Source: JBBROS01 sp965260935 | GTDB lineage: Bacteria > Pseudomonadota > Alphaproteobacteria > Acetobacterales > Acetobacteraceae | Reading direction: 5' to 3' | NCBI GenBank assembly: GCA_965260935.1 | Contig: OZ253374.1 | Span: forward strand, 3,472,001-3,536,000 | Length of the DNA stretch: 64,000 nucleotides | Shown here: positions 25,019 through 34,247 of the stretch, in pieces | How positions within the stretch are numbered: the first letter of the stretch is position 1 | How the letters are laid out: each line of letters opens with the position of its first letter | Translations under genes and position numbers: made by a program | Notes under the pieces: model-generated | What the model saw: only the letters and a program-made list of their open reading frames with translations | Told to the model about the DNA's origin: nothing | Databases searched by the model: none

Positions 25019-25362
25019 CTACTCATGGCTGTTTAGGTCCACCCCCGGCTCCGCAACCAGCATCGACCCAATCCCCACCGCGAACATTTACACCAAGTTC
25101 CGCGCCTGCCCAGCCCGCCAAGCTGCGATCGCCGCCGTCAGCGTCTCGGGATACGTTCCCTTGAATACCGGCGAGATCTCAACCTCAGCCTGCGACGCAT
25201 TGAACCCCGGGCAAAGCCGGTTCACCTCTTCTCCAAGCTGTCCACTCATTGCACGCCAGAACACGACCCGCATCTGCTCCCCCCCTGAGCAAATGCCCGT
25301 TGCCGGACAGCACCGGCCGACACGCCCGCAACGATCCCCACCATCAAGCTACGATGCCTCAT
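25019..25362 (-). pseudogene. Truncated ugpB-like gene (sn-glycerol-3-phosphate ABC transporter substrate-binding protein), decayed
   Basis: From ATG 25362 the sequence encodes a signal peptide (MRHRSLMVGIVAGVSAGAV...AFAQ). One base too few in a 7-G run (25280-25286) then shifts the frame. The following frame gives FWRAMSGQLGEEVNRLCPGFNASQ and SPVFKGTYPETLTAAIAAWRAG, the UgpB N-terminal motif. After NLV comes a TAA where Q is expected, and the same frame then continues as MFAVGIGSMLVAEPG, matching UgpB 'QVFEVGT...'. The gene stops at 25019 beside the transposase remnant; the remaining three quarters, and ugpA/E/C, are absent. Confidence 0.8.
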
Positions 25363-25455
25363 CCCGCTTCACCCAAACGCCACGCCTGTTTATTCAGGCT
25401 TCGTTTCATTCAAGCTACCAAACGGCTGTAGTCTTATGGTAGCTGGCAGCCTCGC

Positions 25456-27882
25456 TCAATCATCCTCGTCATCCCGGCTAATCCGGGCCAGTACTTCCCG
25501 CTTTCCAACATGATTGGCCGGGCTGACGACTCCCTCCTTCTCCATCTGCTCGATCAGCTTCGCCGCCCGGTTGTACCCGATCGCCAGATGCCGCTGGATA
25601 AAACTCGTGCTCGCCTTCCCCTCCCGCGTCACCACCGCGACAGCCTGGTCAAACAACCCTTTCTCCCCGTCCGAAGCCCCGGCGATCCCCGAAAGCGCCG
25701 GCATAGCACCCCCGCTATCCTCTTCAACTGCCCCGTCCGTCACCTCATCGTCATAGCTCGGCTCCCCTTGCGCCCGCAGGAAGGCCACGATGTCTTCAAC
25801 CTCCCGGTCCGCTACGAACGGCCCATGCACCCGGTTGATCCGCCCCCCTCCCGCCATGTGCAGCAGGTCGCCTTGCCCTAAGAGCTGCTCCGCCCCCTGC
25901 TCTCCCAGAATGGTTCGGCTGTCGAATTTGCTAATTACTTGGAAACTGATCCGCGTCGGGAAGTTCGCCTTGATCGTCCCGGTAATCACGTCCACCGAAG
26001 GCCGCTGCGTCGCCATGATGACGTGAATGCCCGCCGCCCGCGCCATCTGCGCCAGCCGCTGCACTGCGGCCTCCACCTCCTTGCCTGCCACCATCATCAA
26101 GTCCGCCATCTCGTCGATCACCACCACGATGAACGGCAAAGGCTTCAGAACCAGCGGCTGCTCCTCGAACACCGGCTTGCCCGTATCGCTGTCGAACCCG
26201 GTCTGCACCCGCCGGGTCACCACCTCCTCCTTGGCCAGCGCCTCGTTCACCCGCTCGTTATATCCCCCCACGTTCCGTACCCCGAGCTGGCTCATCGCCC
26301 GATACCGCCGCTCCATCTCTCGCGTCGTCCACTTCAGCGCCGTCACCGCCCGCGCCGGCTCCGTCACCACCGGCGCCAGTAGATGCGGGATGCCCTCATA
26401 AACGCTCAGCTCCAGCATCTTCGGGTCGATCATGATCAACCGGCACTGATCCGGGCTCATCCGGTATAGGATGCTGAGGATCATCGCGTTGATCCCCACC
26501 GACTTGCCGGACCCGGTTGTCCCCGCGATCAGCAGGTGCGGCATCCGCGCCAGGTCGGCCACGATCGGCACCCCGCCGATGTCCTTCCCGATCGCGAGCG
26601 CCAGTCTCGCCGGATGCCCTCGCCATTCCTCGCTCCCCAGCAACTCCGAAAGGAACACGGTCTCCCGCTTGGCATTCGGCACCTCGATGCCGATCACGTT
26701 CCGCCCCGGCACCGTCGCGATACGCACCGCTGTTACGCTCAAGCTCCGCGCCACGTCGTCCGCCAGCCCGATCACCCGCGCGCTCCGTATCCCTGGCGCG
26801 GGTTCCAGCTCATAAAGCGTCACCACCGGCCCCGGCCGGATATCCCGGATCGCCCCCTGCACGCCATAATCGCTCAGCACGGTCTCAAGCAGCCGGGCAT
26901 TGGCCTGCAACGCCTCCTCGCTCGGCCCGCTATCCTGACGCCGCGGCGCCGGACTCAACAGGCTCAGAGGCGGAAACTGCCACCCAGCCTCATCGGGCGG
27001 CAGGACAGTTTTCCGTGTCGCTTCCGCCGTCCGGACAGGCGGCACAATCTTAGGCTTCGGCGCGAAAGCGAACCGGTCCCCATGCGCCTCCCCGGCGTTC
27101 TCTGGCGTCGCAGTAAGCGGCTTCTTTACGACAACTGGCGCGGCCGCCTGCCGCGGCTCAGAATTTGCCTCAAGTTCAACTGAACGTTGAGCCGGTTCTG
27201 AAACGCTCTGCCCGGTCGTTACGATTCCTGATGCAGTCCGTTGCACCAATCGGGCAGCGCTCTGCCCCCCCCGTACCAACCCCCGCGCGACCACTGCCAT
27301 GCCGTGCCCAGCCGCACGCCACTCCCCAGGCGTCAGCCCGAGCGCCAAGGCAACCAGCAGGAACCCAAGCGCCACCCCGGCGCCGATCACGATCACCGTC
27401 CCAGCCGGCCCCAGCAGCCCGCGCCCCATCGCCACCGCTTGGGTTTGCAACACAGCTCCAGCCGCCCCCCCCAGCCCGGCCCCCGCCGGCCACCCCGCGG
27501 CCCCCGTCCAACCCGGAGCCAGCGATAAAATTCCCGCTACGACAGGAATCGCCGCAAGCAGCCAAAGCGCCCGTCCCCAAAGCCGAACCGATCGCAAGGA
27601 CCCCAGGCGATAAGCCCAAGCCAGCATAGCCAAAGCCGGCAAAACCGCGGCAACCCCGAAGCATTGCAGCAAAACATCCGCCGTGATCGCGCCGGCAACC
27701 CCGACCAGGTTGCTGACCGGCCTCGACGTCGCAGTATTCAACGAAGGATCGAGCGGACTGTAGCTGGCCAAGCAAATCAATAGCAGCACTGAAGCCACGA
27801 CCAGCGTGATCGCGCCGAGCTGCCCGACCCGCTGCCGGAACATGTCCCGGAGCGCTGGGGAAGCAAAAACAGCTGAAGTCAT
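25456..27882 (-). CDS. ftsK: DNA translocase FtsK
   Basis: FtsK couples chromosome dimer resolution and segregation to division. The 808-aa protein has four predicted TM segments in the first ~190 residues, a Pro/Ala-rich linker (about 210-310), and the motor domain with Walker A GTTGSGKS (residues ~455-462) and Walker B IVVVIDEMADLMM. MATQRPSVDVITGTIKANFPTR is the conserved signature. The C-terminal gamma winged-helix domain (KASTSFIQRHLAIGYNRAAKLIEQMEKEGVVSPA) recognises KOPS-like sites. The ATG is at 27882. Confidence 0.97.
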   Translation of the reverse strand: MTSAVFASPALRDMFRQRVGQLGAITLVVASVLLLICLASYSPLDPSLNTATSRPVSNLVGVAGAITADVLLQCFGVAAVLPALAMLAWAYRLGSLRSVRLWGRALWLLAAIPVVAGILSLAPGWTGAAGWPAGAGLGGAAGAVLQTQAVAMGRGLLGPAGTVIVIGAGVALGFLLVALALGLTPGEWRAAGHGMAVVARGLVRGGQSAARLVQRTASGIVTTGQSVSEPAQRSVELEANSEPRQAAAPVVVKKPLTATPENAGEAHGDRFAFAPKPKIVPPVRTAEATRKTVLPPDEAGWQFPPLSLLSPAPRRQDSGPSEEALQANARLLETVLSDYGVQGAIRDIRPGPVVTLYELEPAPGIRSARVIGLADDVARSLSVTAVRIATVPGRNVIGIEVPNAKRETVFLSELLGSEEWRGHPARLALAIGKDIGGVPIVADLARMPHLLIAGTTGSGKSVGINAMILSILYRMSPDQCRLIMIDPKMLELSVYEGIPHLLAPVVTEPARAVTALKWTTREMERRYRAMSQLGVRNVGGYNERVNEALAKEEVVTRRVQTGFDSDTGKPVFEEQPLVLKPLPFIVVVIDEMADLMMVAGKEVEAAVQRLAQMARAAGIHVIMATQRPSVDVITGTIKANFPTRISFQVISKFDSRTILGEQGAEQLLGQGDLLHMAGGGRINRVHGPFVADREVEDIVAFLRAQGEPSYDDEVTDGAVEEDSGGAMPALSGIAGASDGEKGLFDQAVAVVTREGKASTSFIQRHLAIGYNRAAKLIEQMEKEGVVSPANHVGKREVLARISRDDEDD

Positions 27883-28008
27883 ACGTTACTCGGCGTTGTT
27901 GAAGCGAAATCGCAACCTATGCGCAAACGCGGCGGCAAGCACCCGGTAATCTCCGCTTCACTAACTGCTCGCCCTCACACTGGGGAAAAAATGCCACAAC
28001 GCCGGCCG

Positions 28009-28053
28009 AAAAACGAAAAAGCGCCGGCTCCCGCGTCGCACGGGAGCCGGCGC
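28009..28053 (-). terminator. Intrinsic terminator of glnK-amtB
   Basis: A perfect 13-bp stem, GCGCCGGCTCCCG (28021-28033) with CGGGAGCCGGCGC (28041-28053), has a 7-base loop. On the minus strand it is followed by TTTTTCGTTTTTC, the U-tract. It begins a few bases after the amtB stop at 28058, so it ends the minus-strand glnK-amtB transcript. Confidence 0.9.
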
Positions 28054-28057
28054 CAAT

Positions 28058-29446
28058 TTATCCCAGCCGCTCCCCATGGAGCACGACATCAAGTCCTTCG
28101 CGTTCCTGCTCTTCAGAAACCCGCAACCCGATTGTCACGTCCACGATCTTCAGCAGGATGAACGTCATCACGCCGCTGAACGCCACGGTCGCCACGGTCG
28201 CGTAAACCTGCGCCATGAACTGCGTCGTCCCGCCAATCACGGTGCCTGCCGGGTTAGCAGCAGTCGCCGTCAACGGCCCATAAGCGAACACGCCCGTGAG
28301 CAGGGCGCCGACGATCCCGCCCACGCCATGCACGCCGAACGCATCCAGGCTGTCGTCATAGCCGAGCAGGTGCTTCAACCCCGTGGCCGACCAGTAGCAA
28401 ACCAGGCCCGCCGCCAAGCCGATGATCAAACCTGCACCCGGCAAAACGAACCCCGAAGCCGGCGTAATCGCCACCAACCCGGCAACCGCCCCGGAAATCG
28501 CGCCCAGCACGGAAGGCTTGCCCTTCGTCACCCACTCGGCGAACGCCCAGCCCAGCGCCGCGGCTCCCGTGGCGATCTGCGTCACCGTCATCGCCATCCC
28601 AGCCCGGCCGCCAGCGCCCAACGCCGACCCGGCATTGAACCCGAACCAGCCAACCCAAAGCAACGAAGCCCCGATCACCGCGAAAGCCAGGTTATACGGA
28701 CTCATGTTGTCCGTCCCGTAACCCAGCCGCTTGCCCAACACCAAAGAACAGACCAACCCGGCAACGCCCGCATTGATGTGCACCACCGTCCCGCCGGCGA
28801 AGTCGGCAGCGCCAAGGCCAGCGAGCCAGCCAACCGGGTTGAACACCCAGTGCGCCACCGGCGAGTAGACCAGCACCGACCACAGCGCCATGAACACCAT
28901 CATCGCCGAAAACTTCATCCGGTCCGCAAACGCTCCGGCAATCAGCGCCGGCGTAATGATCGCGAACGTCATCTGGAACATCATGAACACGGATTCCGGA
29001 ATCGTGGTCCCGCTCGCGAGATCCGTGCCGGCTGCCAACGTGAACGGCTTATCCCAGTCCGCCCCTATCCCGTTCAGCAACACGCGCGAGAAGTCGCCGA
29101 CATACGGATTGCTGCCCGTAAACGCCAAACTATAGCCAACAACATACCAAAGCACCGTCACCAAAGCGCAGATGCTGAACGACTGCATCATCGTCGAGAG
29201 CAAGTTCTTTTTCCGAACCATGCCTGCATAAAACAACGCCAGTCCAGGCACGGTCATCAACAGCACCAATGCCGTGCTGGTCAGCATCCAAGCCGTGTCG
29301 CCGCTATCCACCTTCGCCTCCGGCGCGGGCGCCGGAATCGCCGCCGGCGGCGTTTGCGCCAGCACCGGCAACGCCAGCAACACCAGCGGCAATGCCGCCA
29401 GCCCGATCCCAGCAACGCGCTTCAAGTCAAACGTCCCTTTCGTCAT
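28058..29446 (-). CDS. amtB: Ammonium transporter
   Basis: An inner-membrane trimeric ammonium channel of 462 aa. It has an N-terminal signal-like segment (LKRVAGIGLAALPLVLLALPVLA) and eleven TM helices starting TAWMLTSTALVLLMTVPGLALFYAGM. Conserved are GLALFYAGMVRKKN, GGTVVHINAGVAGL (first pore His) and DDSLDAFGVHGVGGIVGALL (second pore His). It lies directly downstream of glnK (2-bp gap) and ends in a strong terminator. Confidence 0.97.
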   Translation of the reverse strand: MTKGTFDLKRVAGIGLAALPLVLLALPVLAQTPPAAIPAPAPEAKVDSGDTAWMLTSTALVLLMTVPGLALFYAGMVRKKNLLSTMMQSFSICALVTVLWYVVGYSLAFTGSNPYVGDFSRVLLNGIGADWDKPFTLAAGTDLASGTTIPESVFMMFQMTFAIITPALIAGAFADRMKFSAMMVFMALWSVLVYSPVAHWVFNPVGWLAGLGAADFAGGTVVHINAGVAGLVCSLVLGKRLGYGTDNMSPYNLAFAVIGASLLWVGWFGFNAGSALGAGGRAGMAMTVTQIATGAAALGWAFAEWVTKGKPSVLGAISGAVAGLVAITPASGFVLPGAGLIIGLAAGLVCYWSATGLKHLLGYDDSLDAFGVHGVGGIVGALLTGVFAYGPLTATAANPAGTVIGGTTQFMAQVYATVATVAFSGVMTFILLKIVDVTIGLRVSEEQEREGLDVVLHGERLG

Positions 29447-29448
29447 CG

Positions 29449-29787
29449 TTACAATGCCTCGCTATCCGTTTCGCCAGTTCGGATTCGCACCGCCCGCTCG
29501 ATATCCATCACGAACACTTTGCCGTCCCCGATCTTCCCGGTATGCGCCGACTTCATGATCGCCTCGACCACCTGCTCGGCCAGGTCATCCGGCACCACTA
29601 CCTCAACTTTCACCTTCGGCAGGAAGCTCACATGATATTCGGCCCCGCGGTAAATCTCCGTCTGTCCCTTCTGCCGGCCGAACCCCTTCACTTCCGACAC
29701 CGTCAGCCCCTGCACCCCCAATGGAGTGAGCGCCTCCCGTACGTCGTCCAGCTTGAATGGCTTGATGATGGCCATGATGAGCTTCAT
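29449..29787 (-). CDS. glnK: Nitrogen regulatory protein P-II
   Basis: A trimeric 112-aa P-II signal protein that senses ATP/ADP and 2-oxoglutarate and gates AmtB. It begins MKLIMAIIKPFKLDDVREAL. It carries the T-loop with the uridylylated Tyr in QTEIYRGAEYHVSFLPKVKVEVVV, and the B/C-loop region HTGKIGDGKVFVMDIERAVRIRTGE. GGAGGGG sits just upstream of the ATG at 29787. Linkage to amtB makes GlnK more likely than GlnB. Nitrogen (NtrC) control is expected for the pair, but I could not identify a convincing sigma-54 promoter upstream. Confidence 0.95.
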   Translation of the reverse strand: MKLIMAIIKPFKLDDVREALTPLGVQGLTVSEVKGFGRQKGQTEIYRGAEYHVSFLPKVKVEVVVPDDLAEQVVEAIMKSAHTGKIGDGKVFVMDIERAVRIRTGETDSEAL

Positions 29788-30019
29788 AGACCCCTCCTCT
29801 CCAATTCCATCTCTCCCGGACCGCTATGGCCCGGGCTGGAACGCACTCACTCAAGAACCATGCCGCACCCCCGCCCGACCTGAGCATCATTCGCCAGAGC
29901 GTGCTGGCACGCCGCTGGTAGCATGGTTGCCCCTCGCGAATGAAACCTGCATCGACGCCCTTTCCAGCATTGCACGCGCGATGACCCTGCCCACTTTTTA
30001 GGCAACCAGGAGCCTGATT

Positions 30020-31213
30020 ATGGATGTTGATGTCTGCGTCGTCGGAGCCGGTCCCGTCGGCGGCACCCTTGCCTGCCGCCTGGCCCAAGGCGGAGCCAAC
30101 GTCGCCGTTATCGACCGCGCCGCCCTCCCCCCCATGGAACACCCCGACTTCGACGGCCGCGCCTACGCCATAGCTGCCGGATCCCGACGCCTGCTCGAAG
30201 CCGCCGCCCTCTGGGACGCCCTCCCGCAAACTCCAGGCCCCATCCTCGGCATCCGCGTTTCCGACGGCCGCCCCGGCCGTTTCGCCTCCAGCCTTTTCCT
30301 CCATTTCGACCATGCCGAGGCCGGGCAAGGCCCTTTCGGCTGGATGGTTGAAGCCAGAGCTCTCCGCACCGCCCTGAACGCCCAACTGCACCAATCCTCC
30401 CGCCTTCACCTCTTCTCCCCTGCCGACGCCCAGGTCAAACGCACCGCAGCAGGCGCCGCCATCGCCATCGCCGGCGGCCCAACCCTGAACGCCCGCCTTG
30501 TCGTCGCCGCCGAAGGCAGAAACTCCCCTCTCCGCGAGCAAGCCGGCATCGGCGTCGCCCGCGCCGCCTACAACCAGCGCGGCATCGTCTGCGCCATCGC
30601 TCACGAACGCCCTCATCACGGCACCGCCCTGGAACACTTCCTTCCCGCCGGTCCCTTCGCCCAACTCCCCATGGCCCCGACCGAAGACGCGGCCAACCTC
30701 TCAGCCATTGTCTGGACCGAGCGCGCCCAACTTGCCGATCGCCTCATTGCGCTCGACGACGCCGCCTTCACCCGCGAAGTCGCCCGCCGCCTAGGCCCCC
30801 ATCTCGGCCCAATTCGCCTTGTCGGCCGCCGCTGGATGTATCCCCTCGGCGCCCTGCACGCTCAGCGCTACTACGACATTCGCCTCGCCCTAGTCGGCGA
30901 TGCCGCCCACGGCATCCACCCCATTGCCGGCCAGGGCCTCAACCTGGGCTTCCGCGACGTGATTGCTCTTTCCGACCTCATTCTAGCCGCCAAGGCCAAA
31001 GGCGAGGACATCGGCGCACCCGCCCTCCTCGCCGCTTACCAGCGCCGCCGCCGCCCCGGCAACCTTGCCATGCTCGCGGCCACCGACGTCCTCGACCGCC
31101 TGTTCAGCACTGACAATCCCCTGCTTCGTACCGCCCGAGACCTCGGCATCGCCGGCGTCCACCGCATGCCCCGCCTGAAGCGCATGTTCATGCGCGCCGC
31201 GATGGGCACTTAA
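30020..31213 (+). CDS. FAD-dependent UbiH/UbiF/Coq6-family hydroxylase
   Basis: A 397-aa flavin monooxygenase, probably a ring hydroxylase of ubiquinone synthesis. It has the N-terminal GAGPVGGTLACRLA dinucleotide fold, the DGRAYAIAAGSRRLLE segment typical of the UbiH group, and GDAAHGIHPIAGQGLNLGFRD with the second FAD-binding motif. An AGGAG site lies about 6 bases before the ATG. Its stop overlaps the stop of the convergent S9 peptidase gene (TTAA shared). The hydroxylated carbon cannot be assigned from sequence. Confidence 0.9.
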   Translation: MDVDVCVVGAGPVGGTLACRLAQGGANVAVIDRAALPPMEHPDFDGRAYAIAAGSRRLLEAAALWDALPQTPGPILGIRVSDGRPGRFASSLFLHFDHAEAGQGPFGWMVEARALRTALNAQLHQSSRLHLFSPADAQVKRTAAGAAIAIAGGPTLNARLVVAAEGRNSPLREQAGIGVARAAYNQRGIVCAIAHERPHHGTALEHFLPAGPFAQLPMAPTEDAANLSAIVWTERAQLADRLIALDDAAFTREVARRLGPHLGPIRLVGRRWMYPLGALHAQRYYDIRLALVGDAAHGIHPIAGQGLNLGFRDVIALSDLILAAKAKGEDIGAPALLAAYQRRRRPGNLAMLAATDVLDRLFSTDNPLLRTARDLGIAGVHRMPRLKRMFMRAAMGT

Positions 31214-32949
31214 AGATGTTCAGCCAAGAACGCCGCTACCGCCGAGTAAACCCGAGCCTTGTCTTCAGGCCGCACGAATCCATGCCCGGCATAATCGAAC
31301 GCCTCGAAAGCCGGAGGTCTGCCAAGCCGCCCCAACGCTTCCACGATCTGCTCGCTCTCCCCGAACCCGACCCGCGGATCGCGCCGCCCATGCAAAACCA
31401 GCAAAGGCGTCTCGATCCGCCCCGCGTGCCGGATCGGCGAAATCCGGTCGAACAGCGCCCGGTGCCTTGAAGGATCTCCATACTCCATCGCCCGGTGCGC
31501 CCGCCGCCAAGGTCCCGTGGTCTCGAGCAGCGTCGCGAAATCCGCGATCCCGTAAAAGTCGATCGCGCAACGCCAAAGCGACGGATATTCCGTAATCGCC
31601 GCCAAAACCATGTAGCCGCCGTAGGATTGCCCCATCACCGCGATCCGCGACCCGTCAATTGCATTCTGCCCCGCCAACCAAGCCCGCCCCGCCGCCAAAT
31701 CGTGCACCGAGTCGAGCCGCCGCTCCACGTCGTCGCTCTCCATCGCCTTCCGCCCGTATCCCGTGCTCCCCCGCACGTTCGGCATCAGCACGGCATAGCC
31801 CTGCGCCAGCAACGCCTGCATGTCCGCCCGGAACCCCGCCCGAGCCTGCGAGGCCGGCCCCCCATGCACCCAGATCACCGCCGGCCACCCCACCTCTGGC
31901 CGCTCCCCGCCCGGCAACGCCAACCACCCCGGGACGGCCTGCCCATCGAAGCTCGTCCACTCCACCAATGAGAACGCCTGCATCGGCAACCCGCATTCCG
32001 GTTCCCAAACGACCCGGGCCGCCCCCTTCTCCCAGATCCACAACCCTGCCGGCCGCACCGCATTGCTCGCCGAGAATGCCAGCCGCGTGCCATCCACCGA
32101 CCAGGCCAAATCCGCCACGACCCCATCCGGCAACACCTTCACGATTGCCCTTTCCCCATCCCGCGGCCCCACCCGCAGCACGCCGTATCCCCGGTCATTC
32201 TCCACCGTCGCCAACAGCCCGGCGCTCGAAACCGCCCAGGCCTCCACATCCCGTCTTTCAGGCGCATAGACCGCCTCGCAATTCCCACTCTGCAGATCAA
32301 TCCGCAACAAACCCATGAAATCCCGTCCTTTGGCCTCGCTTAATCCCAGCAACGCCCCGCCGTCCCAACGCAAACTCGAATACCGGGCCGCCCCGCTCCG
32401 CGGCACCGCCGCTGCCCCATCCGCCCCGATCACCAAAGGCCGCTGGTCCCCGGAAGACCGGTCCAACGTCACAATCAATCGCCCGTCCGCATCCCAACCC
32501 CCCACCGCCGCCTCATGCGTCCCTTCCATCAATCGCACGCGCTCCCCCGTCGCCACCTCCATCGCCAGCACATCGAAATGCGCCGCATCCCGGTCGTTTG
32601 CCGTCAAGCTGATCCGCACCCCGTCCGAAGACCAAGCCCCCATCCCGTAAATTACCCCCGCGTCAACCGTCAGCGCCCGCCCCGCCCCGTCCTCCAGCAG
32701 CCAAAGCTGATGCCGCTCGTCCCCACCCGCATCGATCGCGTAGATCAGCCGGTCATCCTCCGGCGCTCGCCGCAACGAACTGACGTTCTCGTCATGCCGC
32801 GAAAGCGCCCGGGACGCCCCCGACTCCAAGTCCAACGTCCAGACCTGCTGCAATCCGTCTCCCCGCAAAAAGAATAGCGCCTTCCCGTCGAAGGAAAACA
32901 CCGGCGCGGAAGCCGCCTCAACACGTGCATAATCAACAGGATCAATCAT
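31210..32949 (-). CDS. S9 family prolyl oligopeptidase-like peptidase
   Basis: A 579-aa cytosolic serine peptidase/acylaminoacyl-peptidase-like protein. Residues ~1-320 form a WD/PD40-like beta-propeller (repeats such as APVFSFDGKALFFLRGDG and AWSVDGTRLAFSAS). The C-terminal alpha/beta hydrolase has oxyanion HGGPASQARAGF, nucleophile Ser in AVMGQSYGGYMV, Asp in GRRDPRVGF and His in DYAGHGF. It has no signal peptide. It is divergent from the radical SAM gene (80-bp gap) and convergent with the UbiH-type gene. Confidence 0.9.
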   Translation of the reverse strand: MIDPVDYARVEAASAPVFSFDGKALFFLRGDGLQQVWTLDLESGASRALSRHDENVSSLRRAPEDDRLIYAIDAGGDERHQLWLLEDGAGRALTVDAGVIYGMGAWSSDGVRISLTANDRDAAHFDVLAMEVATGERVRLMEGTHEAAVGGWDADGRLIVTLDRSSGDQRPLVIGADGAAAVPRSGAARYSSLRWDGGALLGLSEAKGRDFMGLLRIDLQSGNCEAVYAPERRDVEAWAVSSAGLLATVENDRGYGVLRVGPRDGERAIVKVLPDGVVADLAWSVDGTRLAFSASNAVRPAGLWIWEKGAARVVWEPECGLPMQAFSLVEWTSFDGQAVPGWLALPGGERPEVGWPAVIWVHGGPASQARAGFRADMQALLAQGYAVLMPNVRGSTGYGRKAMESDDVERRLDSVHDLAAGRAWLAGQNAIDGSRIAVMGQSYGGYMVLAAITEYPSLWRCAIDFYGIADFATLLETTGPWRRAHRAMEYGDPSRHRALFDRISPIRHAGRIETPLLVLHGRRDPRVGFGESEQIVEALGRLGRPPAFEAFDYAGHGFVRPEDKARVYSAVAAFLAEHL

Positions 32950-33029
32950 GCAGGCACCCTAGACCCGCCCGAGCCAGCTTGAAAACCCGCCAATTATGGT
33001 CAACTCTGCCATAGGAAAACGGATGTTTC

Positions 33030-34247
33030 ATGGACCTGCTGCAGAAACTCGAAATTCTCGCCGATGCCGCCAAATACGACGCGTCCTGCGCCTCCAGCGG
33101 CACCGCCAAACGCAGTAGCGAAGGCGAGAAGGCCGGTGTCGGCAGCACCGAAGGCATGGGCATCTGCCATGCCTACGCCCCCGACGGCCGCTGCATCAGC
33201 CTCTTGAAAATTCTTCTGACCAACGCCTGCGTCTATGATTGCCTTTATTGCATCAACCGCCGCAGCAGCAGCGTCCAGCGCGCCCGCTTCACCCCCGAGG
33301 AAGTCGTTACTCTCACCCTCGGCTTCTATCGCCGCAACTGCATCGAGGGCCTTTTCCTCAGTTCAGGCATCATCCGCAGCCCCGACTACACCATGGAGCA
33401 GATCGTCAGCGTCGCCCGCATCCTTCGCGAAGACCACGGCTTCCGCGGCTACATCCATCTCAAAACCATCCCCGACGCCTCCCCCGAGCTCCTTGCCGAC
33501 GCCGGGCGCTATGCCGACCGTCTCAGCATCAACGTCGAGCTCCCTACCGAAACCAGCCTCAACCACCTGGCCCCCGAGAAAGACGCGCCCGGCATCCGCC
33601 GCAGCATGGCCCGCATCCGCCTACGCATCGACGAAGCCAAAGCCGAGAAGCGCGCGCCCAAATTCGCCCCCGCCGGCCAAAGCACCCAGATGATCGTCGG
33701 TGCCGACGCCAGCACCGACGAGGATATCCTCGGCCTCAGCGCCAACCTCTATGGCAGTTACGGGCTACGCCGGGTCTACTACTCCGCGTTCAGCCCCATC
33801 CCCGACGCGAGCCAAGCCCTTCCCCCCAAAAAAGCGCCCCTCCTCCGGGAGCATCGCCTCTACCAAGCCGACTGGCTCATGCGGTTCTACGATTTCGCCA
33901 AAGACGAGATCGCCTTGAACCCCGACGGCAACCTCGATCTGTCCATGGACCCAAAGCTTGCCTGGGCCTTGCGCCACCGCGACCAGTTCCCCATCGACGT
34001 CAACCAGGCCCCCCGAGACCGCCTCCTCCGCGTTCCCGGCCTCGGCGTGAAATCCGCCGACCGCCTGATCCAAGCCCGCCGCCATCGCCGCCTGCGTATG
34101 GACGACCTCGCCCGCCTCCGCCTCCCGCTCGCGAAACTCGCCCCCTTCGTCATCACCGCCGACCACCACCCCGGCCCAAACCTCGACAGCGCCCGTCTCC
34201 AGCAGCGCCTGGTCCCTAAGCCCCGGCAAGCCGACCTCTTCGCCTGA
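33030..34247 (+). CDS. Putative DNA modification/repair radical SAM protein
   Basis: A 405-aa radical SAM enzyme. The cluster motif is CVYDCLYC (Cys67, Cys71, Cys74), preceded by GICHAYAPDGRCISLLKILLTNA, and there is a C-terminal helix-hairpin-helix domain (about residues 320-365: DVNQAPRDRLLRVPGLGVKSA) that suggests DNA binding. This matches the family annotated as a putative DNA modification/repair radical SAM protein, which occurs next to UdgX/DUF4130 proteins. Its TGA overlaps the ATG of that partner by one base here. The chemistry is not established. It has an upstream AGGAAA and is divergent from the S9 peptidase. Confidence 0.9.
   Translation: MDLLQKLEILADAAKYDASCASSGTAKRSSEGEKAGVGSTEGMGICHAYAPDGRCISLLKILLTNACVYDCLYCINRRSSSVQRARFTPEEVVTLTLGFYRRNCIEGLFLSSGIIRSPDYTMEQIVSVARILREDHGFRGYIHLKTIPDASPELLADAGRYADRLSINVELPTETSLNHLAPEKDAPGIRRSMARIRLRIDEAKAEKRAPKFAPAGQSTQMIVGADASTDEDILGLSANLYGSYGLRRVYYSAFSPIPDASQALPPKKAPLLREHRLYQADWLMRFYDFAKDEIALNPDGNLDLSMDPKLAWALRHRDQFPIDVNQAPRDRLLRVPGLGVKSADRLIQARRHRRLRMDDLARLRLPLAKLAPFVITADHHPGPNLDSARLQQRLVPKPRQADLFA

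Noticed and set aside
29788..30019. Sigma-54/NtrC promoter upstream of glnK
   Set aside because: A GG-N10-GC spacing exists, but the flanking bases do not fit TGGCAC-N5-TTGCA, and the 14-bp palindrome GCGTGCTGGCACGC does not fit an NtrC site orientation.
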